From the NCBI GenBank assembly GCA_947464665.1, contig CANHXV010000018.1:1-19385 (forward strand): a DNA stretch of 19,385 nucleotides. Reading direction: 5' to 3'. A model generated the notes under the pieces. It made no database searches, was not told the DNA's origin, and saw nothing but the letters and a program-made list of their open reading frames with translations. A program made the translations under genes and the position numbers. Source of the DNA: Comamonadaceae bacterium (lineage in GTDB: Bacteria > Pseudomonadota > Gammaproteobacteria > Burkholderiales > Burkholderiaceae_C). Below are positions 1 through 7,122 of this stretch, one piece after another; position 1 is the stretch's first letter, and every line of letters starts with the position of its first letter.

Positions 1-294
1 CCAACCCCCGATTACGCTAAAAACACGCACCGCTCTATCAAGCCGGAGTTCATGGTGGCGGTTGGTATTTGCACCCATTTGGGTTGCTCGCCTGGCGACA
101 AATTTCAGTCAGGCGCTCAGCCATCTTTGCCAGACGATTGGCAGGGTGGTTTCTTGTGCGCTTGCCACGGTTCCACCTTTGATTTGGCCGGCCGCGTGTT
201 TAAAAATAAGCCCGCACCCGACAACTTGGAAGTGCCACCGCACATGTACCTGTCCGACAGCAAGTTGCTGATCGGTGAAGACAAGAAGGCTTGA
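1..294 (+). CDS. petA: Rieske iron-sulfur subunit of cytochrome bc1 (3' part)
   Basis: This is the C-terminal 97 residues of the ubiquinol-cytochrome c reductase Rieske protein; the N-terminal membrane anchor lies before the window. The protein carries the 2Fe-2S cluster that takes one electron from quinol and passes it to cytochrome c1 on the periplasmic side. Both cluster-binding boxes are visible: CTHLGC, and CACHGS at nucleotides 157-174. The second box normally reads CPCHGS, so Pro is replaced by Ala here. Between the boxes is the longer insert usual in proteobacterial bc1 Rieske proteins, and after them comes the conserved segment DLAGRVF. The frame is open from base 1 and ends at TGA 292-294. 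petB and petC follow in the same direction, which confirms the bc1 operon. The family call is certain; the start cannot be seen. Confidence 0.97.
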   Translation, partial: PTPDYAKNTHRSIKPEFMVAVGICTHLGCSPGDKFQSGAQPSLPDDWQGGFLCACHGSTFDLAGRVFKNKPAPDNLEVPPHMYLSDSKLLIGEDKKA

Positions 295-305
295 GGCATA
301 CCAAC

Positions 306-1715
306 ATGGCTGAATTCAAGGAAATTTCCCCTAACGCCTCTGCAGGCGAGAAGCTCATGAATTGGGTGGACAACCGCTTCCCAGCGACTTCGTTGTTCAA
401 AGCTCACATGAGCGAGTATTACGCATCCAAAAATTTGAACATTTGGTATGTCTTCGGTGCTTTGTCATTGCTCGTTCTGGTGATCCAAATCGTCACTGGC
501 ATTTTCTTGGTGATGCATTACAAACCCGATGCCAACCTTGCGTTTGCATCTGTTGAATACATCATGCGCGATGTCCCTTGGGGTTGGCTCATTCGCTACA
601 TGCACTCCACGGGCGCCTCTGCTTTCTTCGTTGTGGTGTACCTGCATATGTTCCGCGGCCTCATGTATGGAAGCTACCGAAAGCCACGTGAATTGGTCTG
701 GATTTTCGGTTGTGCCATCTTCTTGTGCCTGATGGCCGAGGCCTTCATGGGTTACTTGTTGCCTTGGGGTCAAATGTCCTACTGGGGCGCACAAGTGATC
801 GTCAACTTGTTTTCCGCCATCCCCTTCATCGGTCCCGATTTGGCTTTGCTCATTCGCGGCGATTTTGTGGTGGGTGATGCCACTTTGAACCGCTTCTTCA
901 GCTTCCACGTCATTGCAGTGCCTTTGGTTTTGTTGGGCTTGGTAGTGGCGCACATCATTGCGTTGCATGAAGTGGGCTCAAACAACCCAGATGGTGTTGA
1001 AATCAAGGCGCCCAATGCACCCAAAGACGCACAGGGCCACCCCTTGGATGGTATTCCCTTCCATCCTTACTACACCGTGCACGACATCTTCTCTGTCAGC
1101 ATCTTCTTGATGGTGTTCACAGCCATTGTGTTTTTTGCACCCGAGTTTGGTGGCTACTTCTTGGAGTACAACAACTTCATCCCAGCCGACCCACTGAAGA
1201 CGCCTTTGCACATCGCCCCCGTTTGGTACTTCACACCTTACTACTCCATGCTGCGCGCCATCACTGGCGAGATGATGTATGTCCTCATTGTTTGCGTGTT
1301 AGTGGGCGCATTTTTGGCAGTCAAAAACAACAGCATGCCAACTATTCTCAAAGCAGGTGTCGTGGGCGGTGCCGTGGTCATTTCCGCCCTCATGTACGGT
1401 ATTGATGCCAAGTTCTGGGGCGTGGTGGTCATGGGCGGTGCGGTCATCATCATGTTCTTCTTGCCTTGGCTTGATCACAGCCCTGTCAAATCCATTCGTT
1501 ACCGTCCCGATTGGCACAAGTATGTTTACGCTGTGTTCGTGATCGACTTTCTGATTTTGGGCTATTTGGGTGTGCAACCCCCATCTCCCATCGGTGAGCG
1601 TGTTTCTCAAGTAGGCACCATGTTCTACTTTGGCTTCTTCTTGCTCATGCCTTGGTGGAGCAAGTTGGGTACACCCAAGCCTGTACCTGACCGCGTAGTT
1701 TTTGTTGCGCACTAA
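306..1715 (+). CDS. petB: Cytochrome b subunit of the bc1 complex
   Basis: The product is a 469-residue integral membrane protein that binds hemes bL and bH and forms the quinol oxidation and quinone reduction sites. Heme ligands are His100 and His114 in helix B and His201 and His216 in helix D; the second pair is separated by 14 residues, one more than in mitochondrial and alphaproteobacterial cytochrome b. The quinol-site motif reads PVWY (residues 305-308) where most bc1 complexes have PEWY. About eight hydrophobic helices are visible, and the C-terminal extension with a last helix (about 405-425) is usual in proteobacteria. I chose ATG 306 with GAGG upstream (293-296) over the in-frame TTG at 291, because the product then begins MAEFKEIS. 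The spacing of 11 bases after petA indicates co-transcription. Confidence 0.97.
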   Translation: MAEFKEISPNASAGEKLMNWVDNRFPATSLFKAHMSEYYASKNLNIWYVFGALSLLVLVIQIVTGIFLVMHYKPDANLAFASVEYIMRDVPWGWLIRYMHSTGASAFFVVVYLHMFRGLMYGSYRKPRELVWIFGCAIFLCLMAEAFMGYLLPWGQMSYWGAQVIVNLFSAIPFIGPDLALLIRGDFVVGDATLNRFFSFHVIAVPLVLLGLVVAHIIALHEVGSNNPDGVEIKAPNAPKDAQGHPLDGIPFHPYYTVHDIFSVSIFLMVFTAIVFFAPEFGGYFLEYNNFIPADPLKTPLHIAPVWYFTPYYSMLRAITGEMMYVLIVCVLVGAFLAVKNNSMPTILKAGVVGGAVVISALMYGIDAKFWGVVVMGGAVIIMFFLPWLDHSPVKSIRYRPDWHKYVYAVFVIDFLILGYLGVQPPSPIGERVSQVGTMFYFGFFLLMPWWSKLGTPKPVPDRVVFVAH

Positions 1716-1733
1716 GCCCAGGAGTCCTTGACA

Positions 1734-2501
1734 ATGAAAATAATTCAAAAATTTTTGCTGGGTATGTGTGTGGCTTTCTTAGCCATTTCGGGTGCCCAAG
1801 CGGCTGGTGGCAACGCCATTGCATGGGATAAAGCGCCGGTTAAAACCAATGACTTGGCCTCTTTGCAAAACGGTGCCAAGCTGTTTGTGAACTATTGTCT
1901 GAACTGCCATTCGGCAGCTTTCATGCGTTACAACCGCTTGCAAGACATTGGCTTAACCAACCAACAAATCAAAGACAACCTCTTGTTCGCCACAGACAAA
2001 GTGGGCGAGACCATGAAGTCCAACATTGATCCCAAGCAAGCCAAAGACTGGTTTGGCGCTGTGCCCCCCGACCTCACTTTGGTAGCACGCTCACGTTCGG
2101 GTCATGGCGGCACAGGTGCCGACTACCTTTACACCTACCTGCGCACCTATTACCGTGACGAAACCAAGCCTACCGGTTGGAATAACTTGGCTTTCCCCAA
2201 CGTTGGCATGCCCAATCCATTTTGGGAATTGCAGGGTGAGCGCTTGCCGGTCTATGAAGAGCGTCAAGAGCATGGCCATGCCGTGCAATTCTTCACAGGT
2301 TGGAAAACGGTCAAGCCAGGTACTTTGACACCCTTGCAGTACGACCAAGCGGTGGGTGATTTGGTGAACTACTTGCAATGGATGGCTGAGCCTGTCCAAA
2401 ATACCCGTGTGCGCATCGGCGTTTGGGTCTTGATTTTCTTGTCCATCTTCACTTTCATTGCGTGGCGTTTGAACGCCGCTTATTGGAAAGACATCAAGTA
2501 A
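1734..2501 (+). CDS. petC: Cytochrome c1 subunit of the bc1 complex
   Basis: The product has 255 residues. It is exported by a signal peptide (about 1-23, ending SGAQAA), carries one covalent heme c and is anchored by a C-terminal helix (about 226-246), so the heme domain faces the periplasm. The heme site is CLNCH (Cys55, Cys58, His59), and the likely sixth ligand is Met159 in NVGMPNPFWELQG. It accepts electrons from the Rieske protein and passes them to soluble or membrane cytochrome c. ATG 1734 is preceded by AGGAG at 1720-1724, better placed than the in-frame TTG at 1728. It lies 18 bases after petB and is the last gene of petABC; two hairpins follow it. Length and architecture are normal for the family. 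Confidence 0.97.
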   Translation: MKIIQKFLLGMCVAFLAISGAQAAGGNAIAWDKAPVKTNDLASLQNGAKLFVNYCLNCHSAAFMRYNRLQDIGLTNQQIKDNLLFATDKVGETMKSNIDPKQAKDWFGAVPPDLTLVARSRSGHGGTGADYLYTYLRTYYRDETKPTGWNNLAFPNVGMPNPFWELQGERLPVYEERQEHGHAVQFFTGWKTVKPGTLTPLQYDQAVGDLVNYLQWMAEPVQNTRVRIGVWVLIFLSIFTFIAWRLNAAYWKDIK

Positions 2502-2510
2502 TTACTCGTG

Positions 2511-2529
2511 ATTCGGGCTTTGCCCGAAT
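2511..2529 (+). other. Perfect hairpin after petC, no T tract
   Basis: ATTCGGGC (2511-2518), loop TTT, and GCCCGAAT (2522-2529) form a perfect 8-bp stem 9 bases after the petC stop. It is not followed by a run of T, so it is not an intrinsic terminator by itself. It may protect the 3' end of petABC mRNA from exonucleases or act together with the terminator immediately downstream. Confidence 0.6.
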
Positions 2530-2534
2530 TGATG

Positions 2535-2583
2535 GAGTGGGCAGTCCCGCCAAACCGGTGGCTTCCCACTCTTTTTGATTTTT
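2535..2583 (+). terminator. Intrinsic terminator between petC and sspA
   Basis: GAGTGGG (2535-2541) pairs with CCCACTC (2565-2571). Inside it CCGCC (2547-2551) pairs with GGTGG (2557-2561) through one G-T wobble, with the loop AAACC. TTTTT (2572-2576) and a second T run (2579-2583) follow at once. The second T run directly abuts the AGGAG ribosome binding site of sspA, so there is no room for a separate sspA promoter after the terminator. It probably ends most petABC transcripts and lets some through. Confidence 0.7.
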
Positions 2584-2596
2584 AGGAGCCTTCACC

Positions 2597-3208
2597 ATGA
2601 TGGTGCTTTATTCAGGAACAACCTGCCCTTTCTCTCACCGTTGCCGCTTTGTGCTATTCGAAAAAGGCATGGATTTTGAAATTCGCGATGTTGATCTGTA
2701 CAACAAACCCGAAGACATCAATGTCATGAACCCGTACGGCCAGGTGCCTATTTTGGTGGAGCGTGATTTGATTTTGTACGAATCCAACATTATCAACGAG
2801 TACATTGACGAGCGTTTTCCACACCCCCAACTCATGCCTGGCGATCCTGTCGACCGCGCACGCGTGCGCTTGTTCTTACTCAACTTTGAAAAAGAGTTGT
2901 TCACACACGTGGCCACATTGGAAAACCGCACGCTCAAGGGTAACGACAAAGCTTTGGAAAAAGCCCGTTCACACATCCGTGATCGTTTGACCCAATTGGC
3001 ACCTGTTTTCTTGAAAAACAAGTTCATGCTGGGCGACAACTTCTCCATGCTTGACGTGGCCATTGCGCCTTTGCTTTGGCGCCTCGACTTCTATGGCATT
3101 GACCTGAGCAAAAATGCAGCGCCCTTGCTCAAGTATGCAGAACGCATCTTCTCTCGCCCAGCCTACATTGAAGCGCTCACACCATCAGAAAAGGTCATGC
3201 GCAAGTAA
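2597..3208 (+). CDS. sspA: Stringent starvation protein A, glutathione-transferase fold
   Basis: The product has 203 residues with an N-terminal thioredoxin-like domain (about 1-80, with TCPFSHRCR at 9-17 and the NPYGQVPILVE segment of the GST fold) and a C-terminal all-helical domain. SspA proteins are RNA-polymerase-associated regulators needed for stress and stationary-phase gene expression; they keep the GST fold but are generally not active transferases. I call SspA rather than a plain GST because sspB follows directly, and because petABC-sspA-sspB is a widespread order in beta- and gammaproteobacteria. ATG 2597 has AGGAG at 2584-2588; a second ATG at 2600 is possible and would shorten the protein by one residue. 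Its expression may depend on read-through of the terminator that abuts its ribosome binding site. Confidence 0.93.
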   Translation: MMVLYSGTTCPFSHRCRFVLFEKGMDFEIRDVDLYNKPEDINVMNPYGQVPILVERDLILYESNIINEYIDERFPHPQLMPGDPVDRARVRLFLLNFEKELFTHVATLENRTLKGNDKALEKARSHIRDRLTQLAPVFLKNKFMLGDNFSMLDVAIAPLLWRLDFYGIDLSKNAAPLLKYAERIFSRPAYIEALTPSEKVMRK

Positions 3209-3223
3209 TTGCGAAAGCAATTA
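3206..3223 (+). other. GNRA-loop hairpin between sspA and sspB
   Basis: TAATTGC (3206-3212), loop GAAA and GCAATTA (3217-3223) form a perfect 7-bp stem. The sspA stop codon is its first three bases. GAAA is a stable GNRA tetraloop. There is no T tract, so it is more likely an mRNA stability or processing element, or a brake on translational coupling to sspB, than a terminator. Confidence 0.5.
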
Positions 3224-3243
3224 GAAATCCACATCAAAACGCC

Positions 3244-3702
3244 ATGGTCATGAACGCACTGGAATCTCCCTCTACTCGCCCTTACCTCATTCGGGCGATG
3301 TACGAGTGGTGTACCGATCACTCTTTCACACCCTATGTGGCTGTGAAGGTTGATGGCTCGGTCCAGGTGCCCCGTGAGTTTGTGCAGGGCGGTGAGATTG
3401 TTTTGAACATCAGTTTCGATGCCACCAGCTCACTCCAATTGGGCAATGAATTCATCGAATTCAAAGCCCGCTTTGGCGGTAAGCCGTGTGACATCATGGT
3501 GCCCATCCATCGCGTGATGGCCATCTATGCGCGGGAAAATGGACAAGGCATGTCATTCCCCGTCACCGATGTACCCATGGGAACCACAGTGCTTGGCATG
3601 GACAAGTTGTACAAAGTGCCTGATGCAACTGAAGCGACAGATCAATCCGACAAGCCAGTCCCGCCAGCACCTACGCGCCCAACCCTCACCAGAATTAAAT
3701 AA
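3244..3702 (+). CDS. sspB: ClpXP protease adaptor SspB
   Basis: The product is about 152 residues. SspB binds the ssrA tag that tmRNA adds to stalled proteins and tethers them to the ClpX unfoldase for degradation by ClpP. The N-terminal substrate-binding domain spans about residues 1-110, beginning with the typical SPSTRPYLIRAMYEW. A Pro-rich flexible linker follows, then the C-terminal tail RPTLTRIK, which matches the position and character of the ClpX-binding tail of E. coli SspB (LRVVK). The start is either ATG 3244 or ATG 3250; neither has a strong Shine-Dalgarno sequence, and the second gives MNALESP, which I find as likely. It lies 35 bases downstream of sspA with a hairpin between them, so the two are probably co-transcribed. 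Confidence 0.94.
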   Translation: MVMNALESPSTRPYLIRAMYEWCTDHSFTPYVAVKVDGSVQVPREFVQGGEIVLNISFDATSSLQLGNEFIEFKARFGGKPCDIMVPIHRVMAIYARENGQGMSFPVTDVPMGTTVLGMDKLYKVPDATEATDQSDKPVPPAPTRPTLTRIK

Positions 3703-3750
3703 GCGCTTTCAAAAACTGAGTGCGTCTCAGAAAAACTGCGATTATTGAAT

Positions 3751-3756
3751 TACAAT
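3751..3756 (+). promoter_or_regulatory. Probable -10 box of the tRNA-Thr promoter
   Basis: TACAAT (3751-3756) stands 9 bases before the tRNA and would place transcription start at about 3763, giving a leader of only a few bases. The segment between the -10 box and the start is GC-rich (CAGCCCG), as in promoters under stringent control. I see no good -35 box at 16-18 bases upstream, so the call is tentative. Confidence 0.35.
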
Positions 3757-3765
3757 TCAGCCCGT

Positions 3766-3841
3766 GCCGCTTTAGCTCAGTTGGTAGAGCAACCGCCTTG
3801 TAAGCGGTAGGTCGTCAGTTCGAATCCGACAAGCGGCACCA
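3766..3841 (+). tRNA. tRNA-Thr, anticodon UGU
   Basis: This is a complete 76-base cloverleaf with CCA encoded. The acceptor arms GCCGCTT (3766-3772) and AAGCGGC (3831-3837) pair perfectly and are followed by A73 and CCA. The D arm contains GCTCAGTTGGTAGAGC. The anticodon stem ACCGC / GCGGT encloses the loop CTTGTAA with the anticodon TGT at 3799-3801, which reads ACA and other ACN threonine codons. The T arm carries GTTCGAATC. G1-C72 and C2-G71 agree with known threonyl-tRNA synthetase identity elements of bacteria. Confidence 0.97.
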
Positions 3842-3847
3842 TTGATA

Positions 3848-3875
3848 AAAACCAGCCTTGGGGTTGGTTTTTTTT
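3848..3875 (+). terminator. Intrinsic terminator after tRNA-Thr, probably bidirectional
   Basis: AACCAGCC (3850-3857), loop TTGG and GGTTGGTT (3862-3869) form an 8-bp stem with one G-T wobble, followed by a run of T to 3875. On the opposite strand the same stem is followed by TTTTTATC, so it can also stop transcripts coming from dciA, whose stop codon lies only 15 bases away. Confidence 0.88.
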
Positions 3876-3889
3876 CGTCCTGCATATTT

Positions 3890-4246
3890 TCAGCGGGGAT
3901 TTTGCAGAATTTTGAGGCGAATTTTCTCAACGCTGTAGCCTTGGCTGTTCAGATGCGCCTGAAGCGCCGGTAGCATTTGACGCAGCTTGGCCGCCGCGGC
4001 ATTGGAGTTCACCAGAAGACACCATTCGGTGCCGTCAATAGGCCCGGCCTGAATGGCATTTCGCAAGGGGCTGGGGATCAGGTTTTGCAAAGCATGAAGC
4101 CGCAGGCTGGATTCTCGGGTGAGCTCGGTCAAGCGCGCCAAACTGGGCGATTCTTGCGCCGCTTCCATGAGGGTGAGGGCTTGGTTGATTCTGGCCATTC
4201 CAGCATTATGCGAGAGCCCTGAACATCTGCGGTAAATTTCGGACAC
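3890..4246 (-). CDS. dciA: DciA-type helicase loader (DUF721)
   Basis: The product has 118 residues (102 if ATG at 4196-4198 is the start). The central and C-terminal part fits the DUF721/DciA pattern: a helix with arginines, LIPSPLRNAIQAG, then EWCLLVNSNAAAAKLRQMLP, and a final beta segment GYSVEKIRLKI. DciA is the ancestral loader of the replicative helicase DnaB in bacteria that lack DnaC or DnaI. Position supports the call: in Pseudomonas a DUF721 gene also lies just upstream of secA. The longer form starts with GTG (4244-4246). Neither start has a convincing ribosome binding site, so the start is open. It diverges from secA and ends against the tRNA terminator. The N-terminal part is poorly conserved in this family. 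Confidence 0.8.
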   Translation of the reverse strand: MSEIYRRCSGLSHNAGMARINQALTLMEAAQESPSLARLTELTRESSLRLHALQNLIPSPLRNAIQAGPIDGTEWCLLVNSNAAAAKLRQMLPALQAHLNSQGYSVEKIRLKILQNPR

Positions 4247-4374
4247 TTGCCTGCGCTCAGCAGTTAAAATGTCGCGTTCACTTGCGACTTGTGCGCATGT
4301 ATTTTTGAATCCACTTTAAGACAGGATTTGCGGGCTGCGCTTTGCGTTTTTGGCAAAGTCAGACACGTACCAAC
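4247..4374 (+). promoter_or_regulatory. secA leader and divergent promoter region
   Basis: These 128 bases separate dciA and secA. TAAAAT (4265-4270) is a possible -10 box for secA, but I see no matching -35 box. Two small hairpins follow: GTCGC / GCGAC (4271-4288) and CTTTGC / GCAAAG (4340-4358). There is no open reading frame resembling the arrest peptides SecM or VemP that tune secA in some gammaproteobacteria, and no strong Shine-Dalgarno sequence before the secA ATG. Confidence 0.3.
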
Positions 4375-7113
4375 ATGGCGATCAATTTTCTGACCCAAAT
4401 TTTCGGCAGTCGCAACGACCGCACAATCAAACAGTACCGCAAAACGGTTGCGATCATCAATGGCTTAGAAGCTGAGTACGAAGCTTTAAGCGATGAACAA
4501 TTGCGCGCCAAAACTGACGAGTTTCGAACTCGCGTGGCGCAAGGTGAATCCCTAGACAAAATTTTGCCAGAAGCTTTTGCAGTTGTTCGTGAAGGCTCCA
4601 AGCGCGTCATGAAGATGCGTCACTTCGATGTGCAAATGTTGGGTGGTATTTCTCTTCACAAGGGCAAAATTTCTGAAATGGGTACCGGCGAAGGTAAAAC
4701 CCTAACGGCCACACTGGCCGTGTATTTGAATGCCTTGCCCAACAAAGGCGTGCATGTGGTCACTGTCAATGACTACTTGGCCAGTCGCGATGCTCAGTGG
4801 ATGGGCAAGCTCTACAACTTCCTTGGCATGAGCGTGGGCGTTAACTTGTCCCAACTCTCCCGCGAAGAAAAGCAGGCGGCCTACAACTCAGACATCACCT
4901 ACGGCACCAACAACGAATTTGGTTTTGACTATCTGCGCGACAACATGGTCTACGAAGGCAAAGATCGCGTTCAGCGTGGCCTCAACTTCGCCATCGTCGA
5001 CGAGGTGGACTCTATTTTGATTGACGAGGCGCGCACACCGCTCATCATCAGTGGCCAAGCCGACGATCACACAGCGCAATACCAAGCCCTCAACCAAGTG
5101 GTGCCCATGCTGACACGCCAAGAAGGCGAAGCAGATCCTCGCACCGGCGAAGGCATCACCAAGCCTGGCGATTTCACAGTCGATGAAAAATCACACCAAG
5201 TGTTCTTGACCGAACAGGGTCACGAAAAAGCTGAAAGTATTTTGGCCAACGCAGGGCTCATCCCTGAAGGCGCAAGTCTTTATGACCCCGCCAACATTTC
5301 GCTCATGCACCATCTCACCGCTGCCTTGCGGGCCAACCACATCTATCACCGCGATCAGCACTATGTGGTGCAAGAGGGCGAGATTGTCATCGTCGACGAA
5401 TTCACGGGCCGTCTCATGACAGGCCGCCGCTGGAGCGATGGCTTGCACCAAGCGGTCGAGGCCAAAGAGGGCGTAGCCATTCAGGCTGAAAACCAAACCA
5501 TGGCTTCCATCACCTTCCAAAATTACTTCCGTTTGTACGGCAAGTTGGGGGGCATGACCGGCACGGCCGACACCGAAGCCTACGAGTTCCAAGAAATCTA
5601 TGGTTTGGAAACAGTGGTCATTCCGCCCAACCGCGTCAGCCGCCGTGAAGACCAACTCGATCGCGTTTACAAATCGGCGTCAGAAAAATACAACGCCGCC
5701 ATAGCCGATATTCGAGAGTGTTTCGAGCGAGGCCAGCCTGTGTTGGTAGGCACCACTTCCATTGAAAACTCAGAGCTTATTTCAGAATTGCTCACCAAAG
5801 CTCAGTTGCCGCATCAAGTGCTCAATGCCAAGCAACATGCAAGAGAGGCCGACATCATTGCGCAAGCAGGACGCCCTGGCATGATCACCATTGCCACCAA
5901 CATGGCTGGCCGCGGCACTGACATTGTGTTGGGCGGCAACATTGAAAAAGACATTCAAGGCATTGAGCTGGATGAGAGCCTGAGCCAAGAACAGCGTCAG
6001 TCTAAAGTTGCTGCTATGCGCACCGAGTGGCTGACCGTGCATGAGCAGGTCAAGTCTTTGGGTGGTCTGCGCATCATTGCTACCGAGCGTCATGAGTCCC
6101 GCCGCATTGACAATCAATTGCGTGGTCGTTCTGGCCGACAGGGTGATCCTGGCTCTTCACGCTTTTACTTGAGCTTGGACGACCCTCTCATGCGCATTTT
6201 TGCTGGCGACCGCGTGCGCGCCATCATGGACCGCCTCAAAATGCCGGAAGGCGAAGCCATTGAAGCGGGGATGGTCACTCGCAGCATTGAAAGTGCACAA
6301 CGCAAAGTCGAAGCGCGCAACTTTGACACGCGCAAACAATTGCTTGAATACGATGACGTTGCCAACGATCAACGCAAGGTTGTTTACCAACAGCGTAACG
6401 ACATCTTAGATGCCACTGAATTGGATGGACAAATAACTTCCTTGCGCGAAGGCAGTTTCACCGACTTGGTTCGCCAGTACGTGCCCCAAGAAACTGTGGA
6501 AGAGCAATGGGACTTGGTGGGCTTGGAGCGCGTATTGAGCGATGAATGGCAAATTCAATTGCCGCTTCGTGAAACAGTAGCGTCCGCCACAGCCATCACA
6601 GACGATGAAATTCTGGAAATGGTTTTGACGGCGGCCAACAATGCATTCAAAGTCAAACTAGATGCAGTAGGTATCGAAAACTTTGTGCCCTTTGAACGAG
6701 TTGTCTTGTTACAAAGTATCGACACCCACTGGCGTGAACACCTGAGTTCTTTGGACTATTTGCGCCAAGGCATTCATTTGCGTGGTTATGCACAAAAGCA
6801 ACCTAAGCAAGAATACAAAAGAGAAGCCTTTGAACTTTTTGGTCAATTGCTAGACTCTGTTAAAAACGAAGTGACACGTGTTTTGATGAACGTGAAAATT
6901 GAATCAAGCGAGCAAATTGGCGAAGCGGCCCAAGTGTTGGAAGAGCGCGCAGAAAATATCAGCAACGTGACCTATACCGCGCCAGATGAGCAAGGCCAAC
7001 AACAAACGCAAGCTGAATTTCAAAGCAAATTGCTCGCGCCTGTGGGCCGCAACGAACCTTGCCCTTGCGGTAGCGGTAAGAAATACAAGTTTTGCCACGG
7101 TAAATTGGCCTAA
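4375..7113 (+). CDS. secA: Preprotein translocase ATPase SecA
   Basis: The product has 912 residues, normal for a proteobacterial SecA. It is the ATP-driven motor that pushes unfolded preproteins through SecYEG. Visible motifs are Walker A MGTGEGKT (102-109), the DEAD-type box DEVD (209-212) followed by SILIDEARTPLIISG, the second motor domain with GTTSIENSE and NMAGRGTDIVLGGN, and the C-terminal zinc-binding tail CPCGSGKKYKFCHG, which binds SecB and phospholipid. ATG 4375 gives the typical start MAINFLTQIFGSRN; the upstream in-frame TTG at 4342 would add an unlikely 11 residues. argJ begins nine bases after the stop, so secA probably leads the secA-argJ-ATPase-mutT transcript. No secM-like gene precedes it. 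Confidence 0.98.
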   Translation: MAINFLTQIFGSRNDRTIKQYRKTVAIINGLEAEYEALSDEQLRAKTDEFRTRVAQGESLDKILPEAFAVVREGSKRVMKMRHFDVQMLGGISLHKGKISEMGTGEGKTLTATLAVYLNALPNKGVHVVTVNDYLASRDAQWMGKLYNFLGMSVGVNLSQLSREEKQAAYNSDITYGTNNEFGFDYLRDNMVYEGKDRVQRGLNFAIVDEVDSILIDEARTPLIISGQADDHTAQYQALNQVVPMLTRQEGEADPRTGEGITKPGDFTVDEKSHQVFLTEQGHEKAESILANAGLIPEGASLYDPANISLMHHLTAALRANHIYHRDQHYVVQEGEIVIVDEFTGRLMTGRRWSDGLHQAVEAKEGVAIQAENQTMASITFQNYFRLYGKLGGMTGTADTEAYEFQEIYGLETVVIPPNRVSRREDQLDRVYKSASEKYNAAIADIRECFERGQPVLVGTTSIENSELISELLTKAQLPHQVLNAKQHAREADIIAQAGRPGMITIATNMAGRGTDIVLGGNIEKDIQGIELDESLSQEQRQSKVAAMRTEWLTVHEQVKSLGGLRIIATERHESRRIDNQLRGRSGRQGDPGSSRFYLSLDDPLMRIFAGDRVRAIMDRLKMPEGEAIEAGMVTRSIESAQRKVEARNFDTRKQLLEYDDVANDQRKVVYQQRNDILDATELDGQITSLREGSFTDLVRQYVPQETVEEQWDLVGLERVLSDEWQIQLPLRETVASATAITDDEILEMVLTAANNAFKVKLDAVGIENFVPFERVVLLQSIDTHWREHLSSLDYLRQGIHLRGYAQKQPKQEYKREAFELFGQLLDSVKNEVTRVLMNVKIESSEQIGEAAQVLEERAENISNVTYTAPDEQGQQQTQAEFQSKLLAPVGRNEPCPCGSGKKYKFCHGKLA

Positions 7114-7122
7114 GAGGTTTTC

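Noticed and set aside
465..968. Long minus-strand open frame inside petB
   Set aside because: It is rich in His, Gln and Asn, as expected from reading a membrane-protein gene backwards; no motif or ribosome binding site is present.
4269..4319. 16-codon reading frame upstream of secA, considered as a SecM-like arrest peptide
   Set aside because: It has no ribosome binding site, its ATG overlaps the likely -10 box, and it has no signal sequence or arrest-like motif.
299..4379. The same 12 bases, TACCAACATGGC, at the start codons of petB (299-310) and secA (4368-4379)
   Set aside because: It is a single short match around start codons and is probably chance or a shared preference for initiation context; no third copy was noticed.
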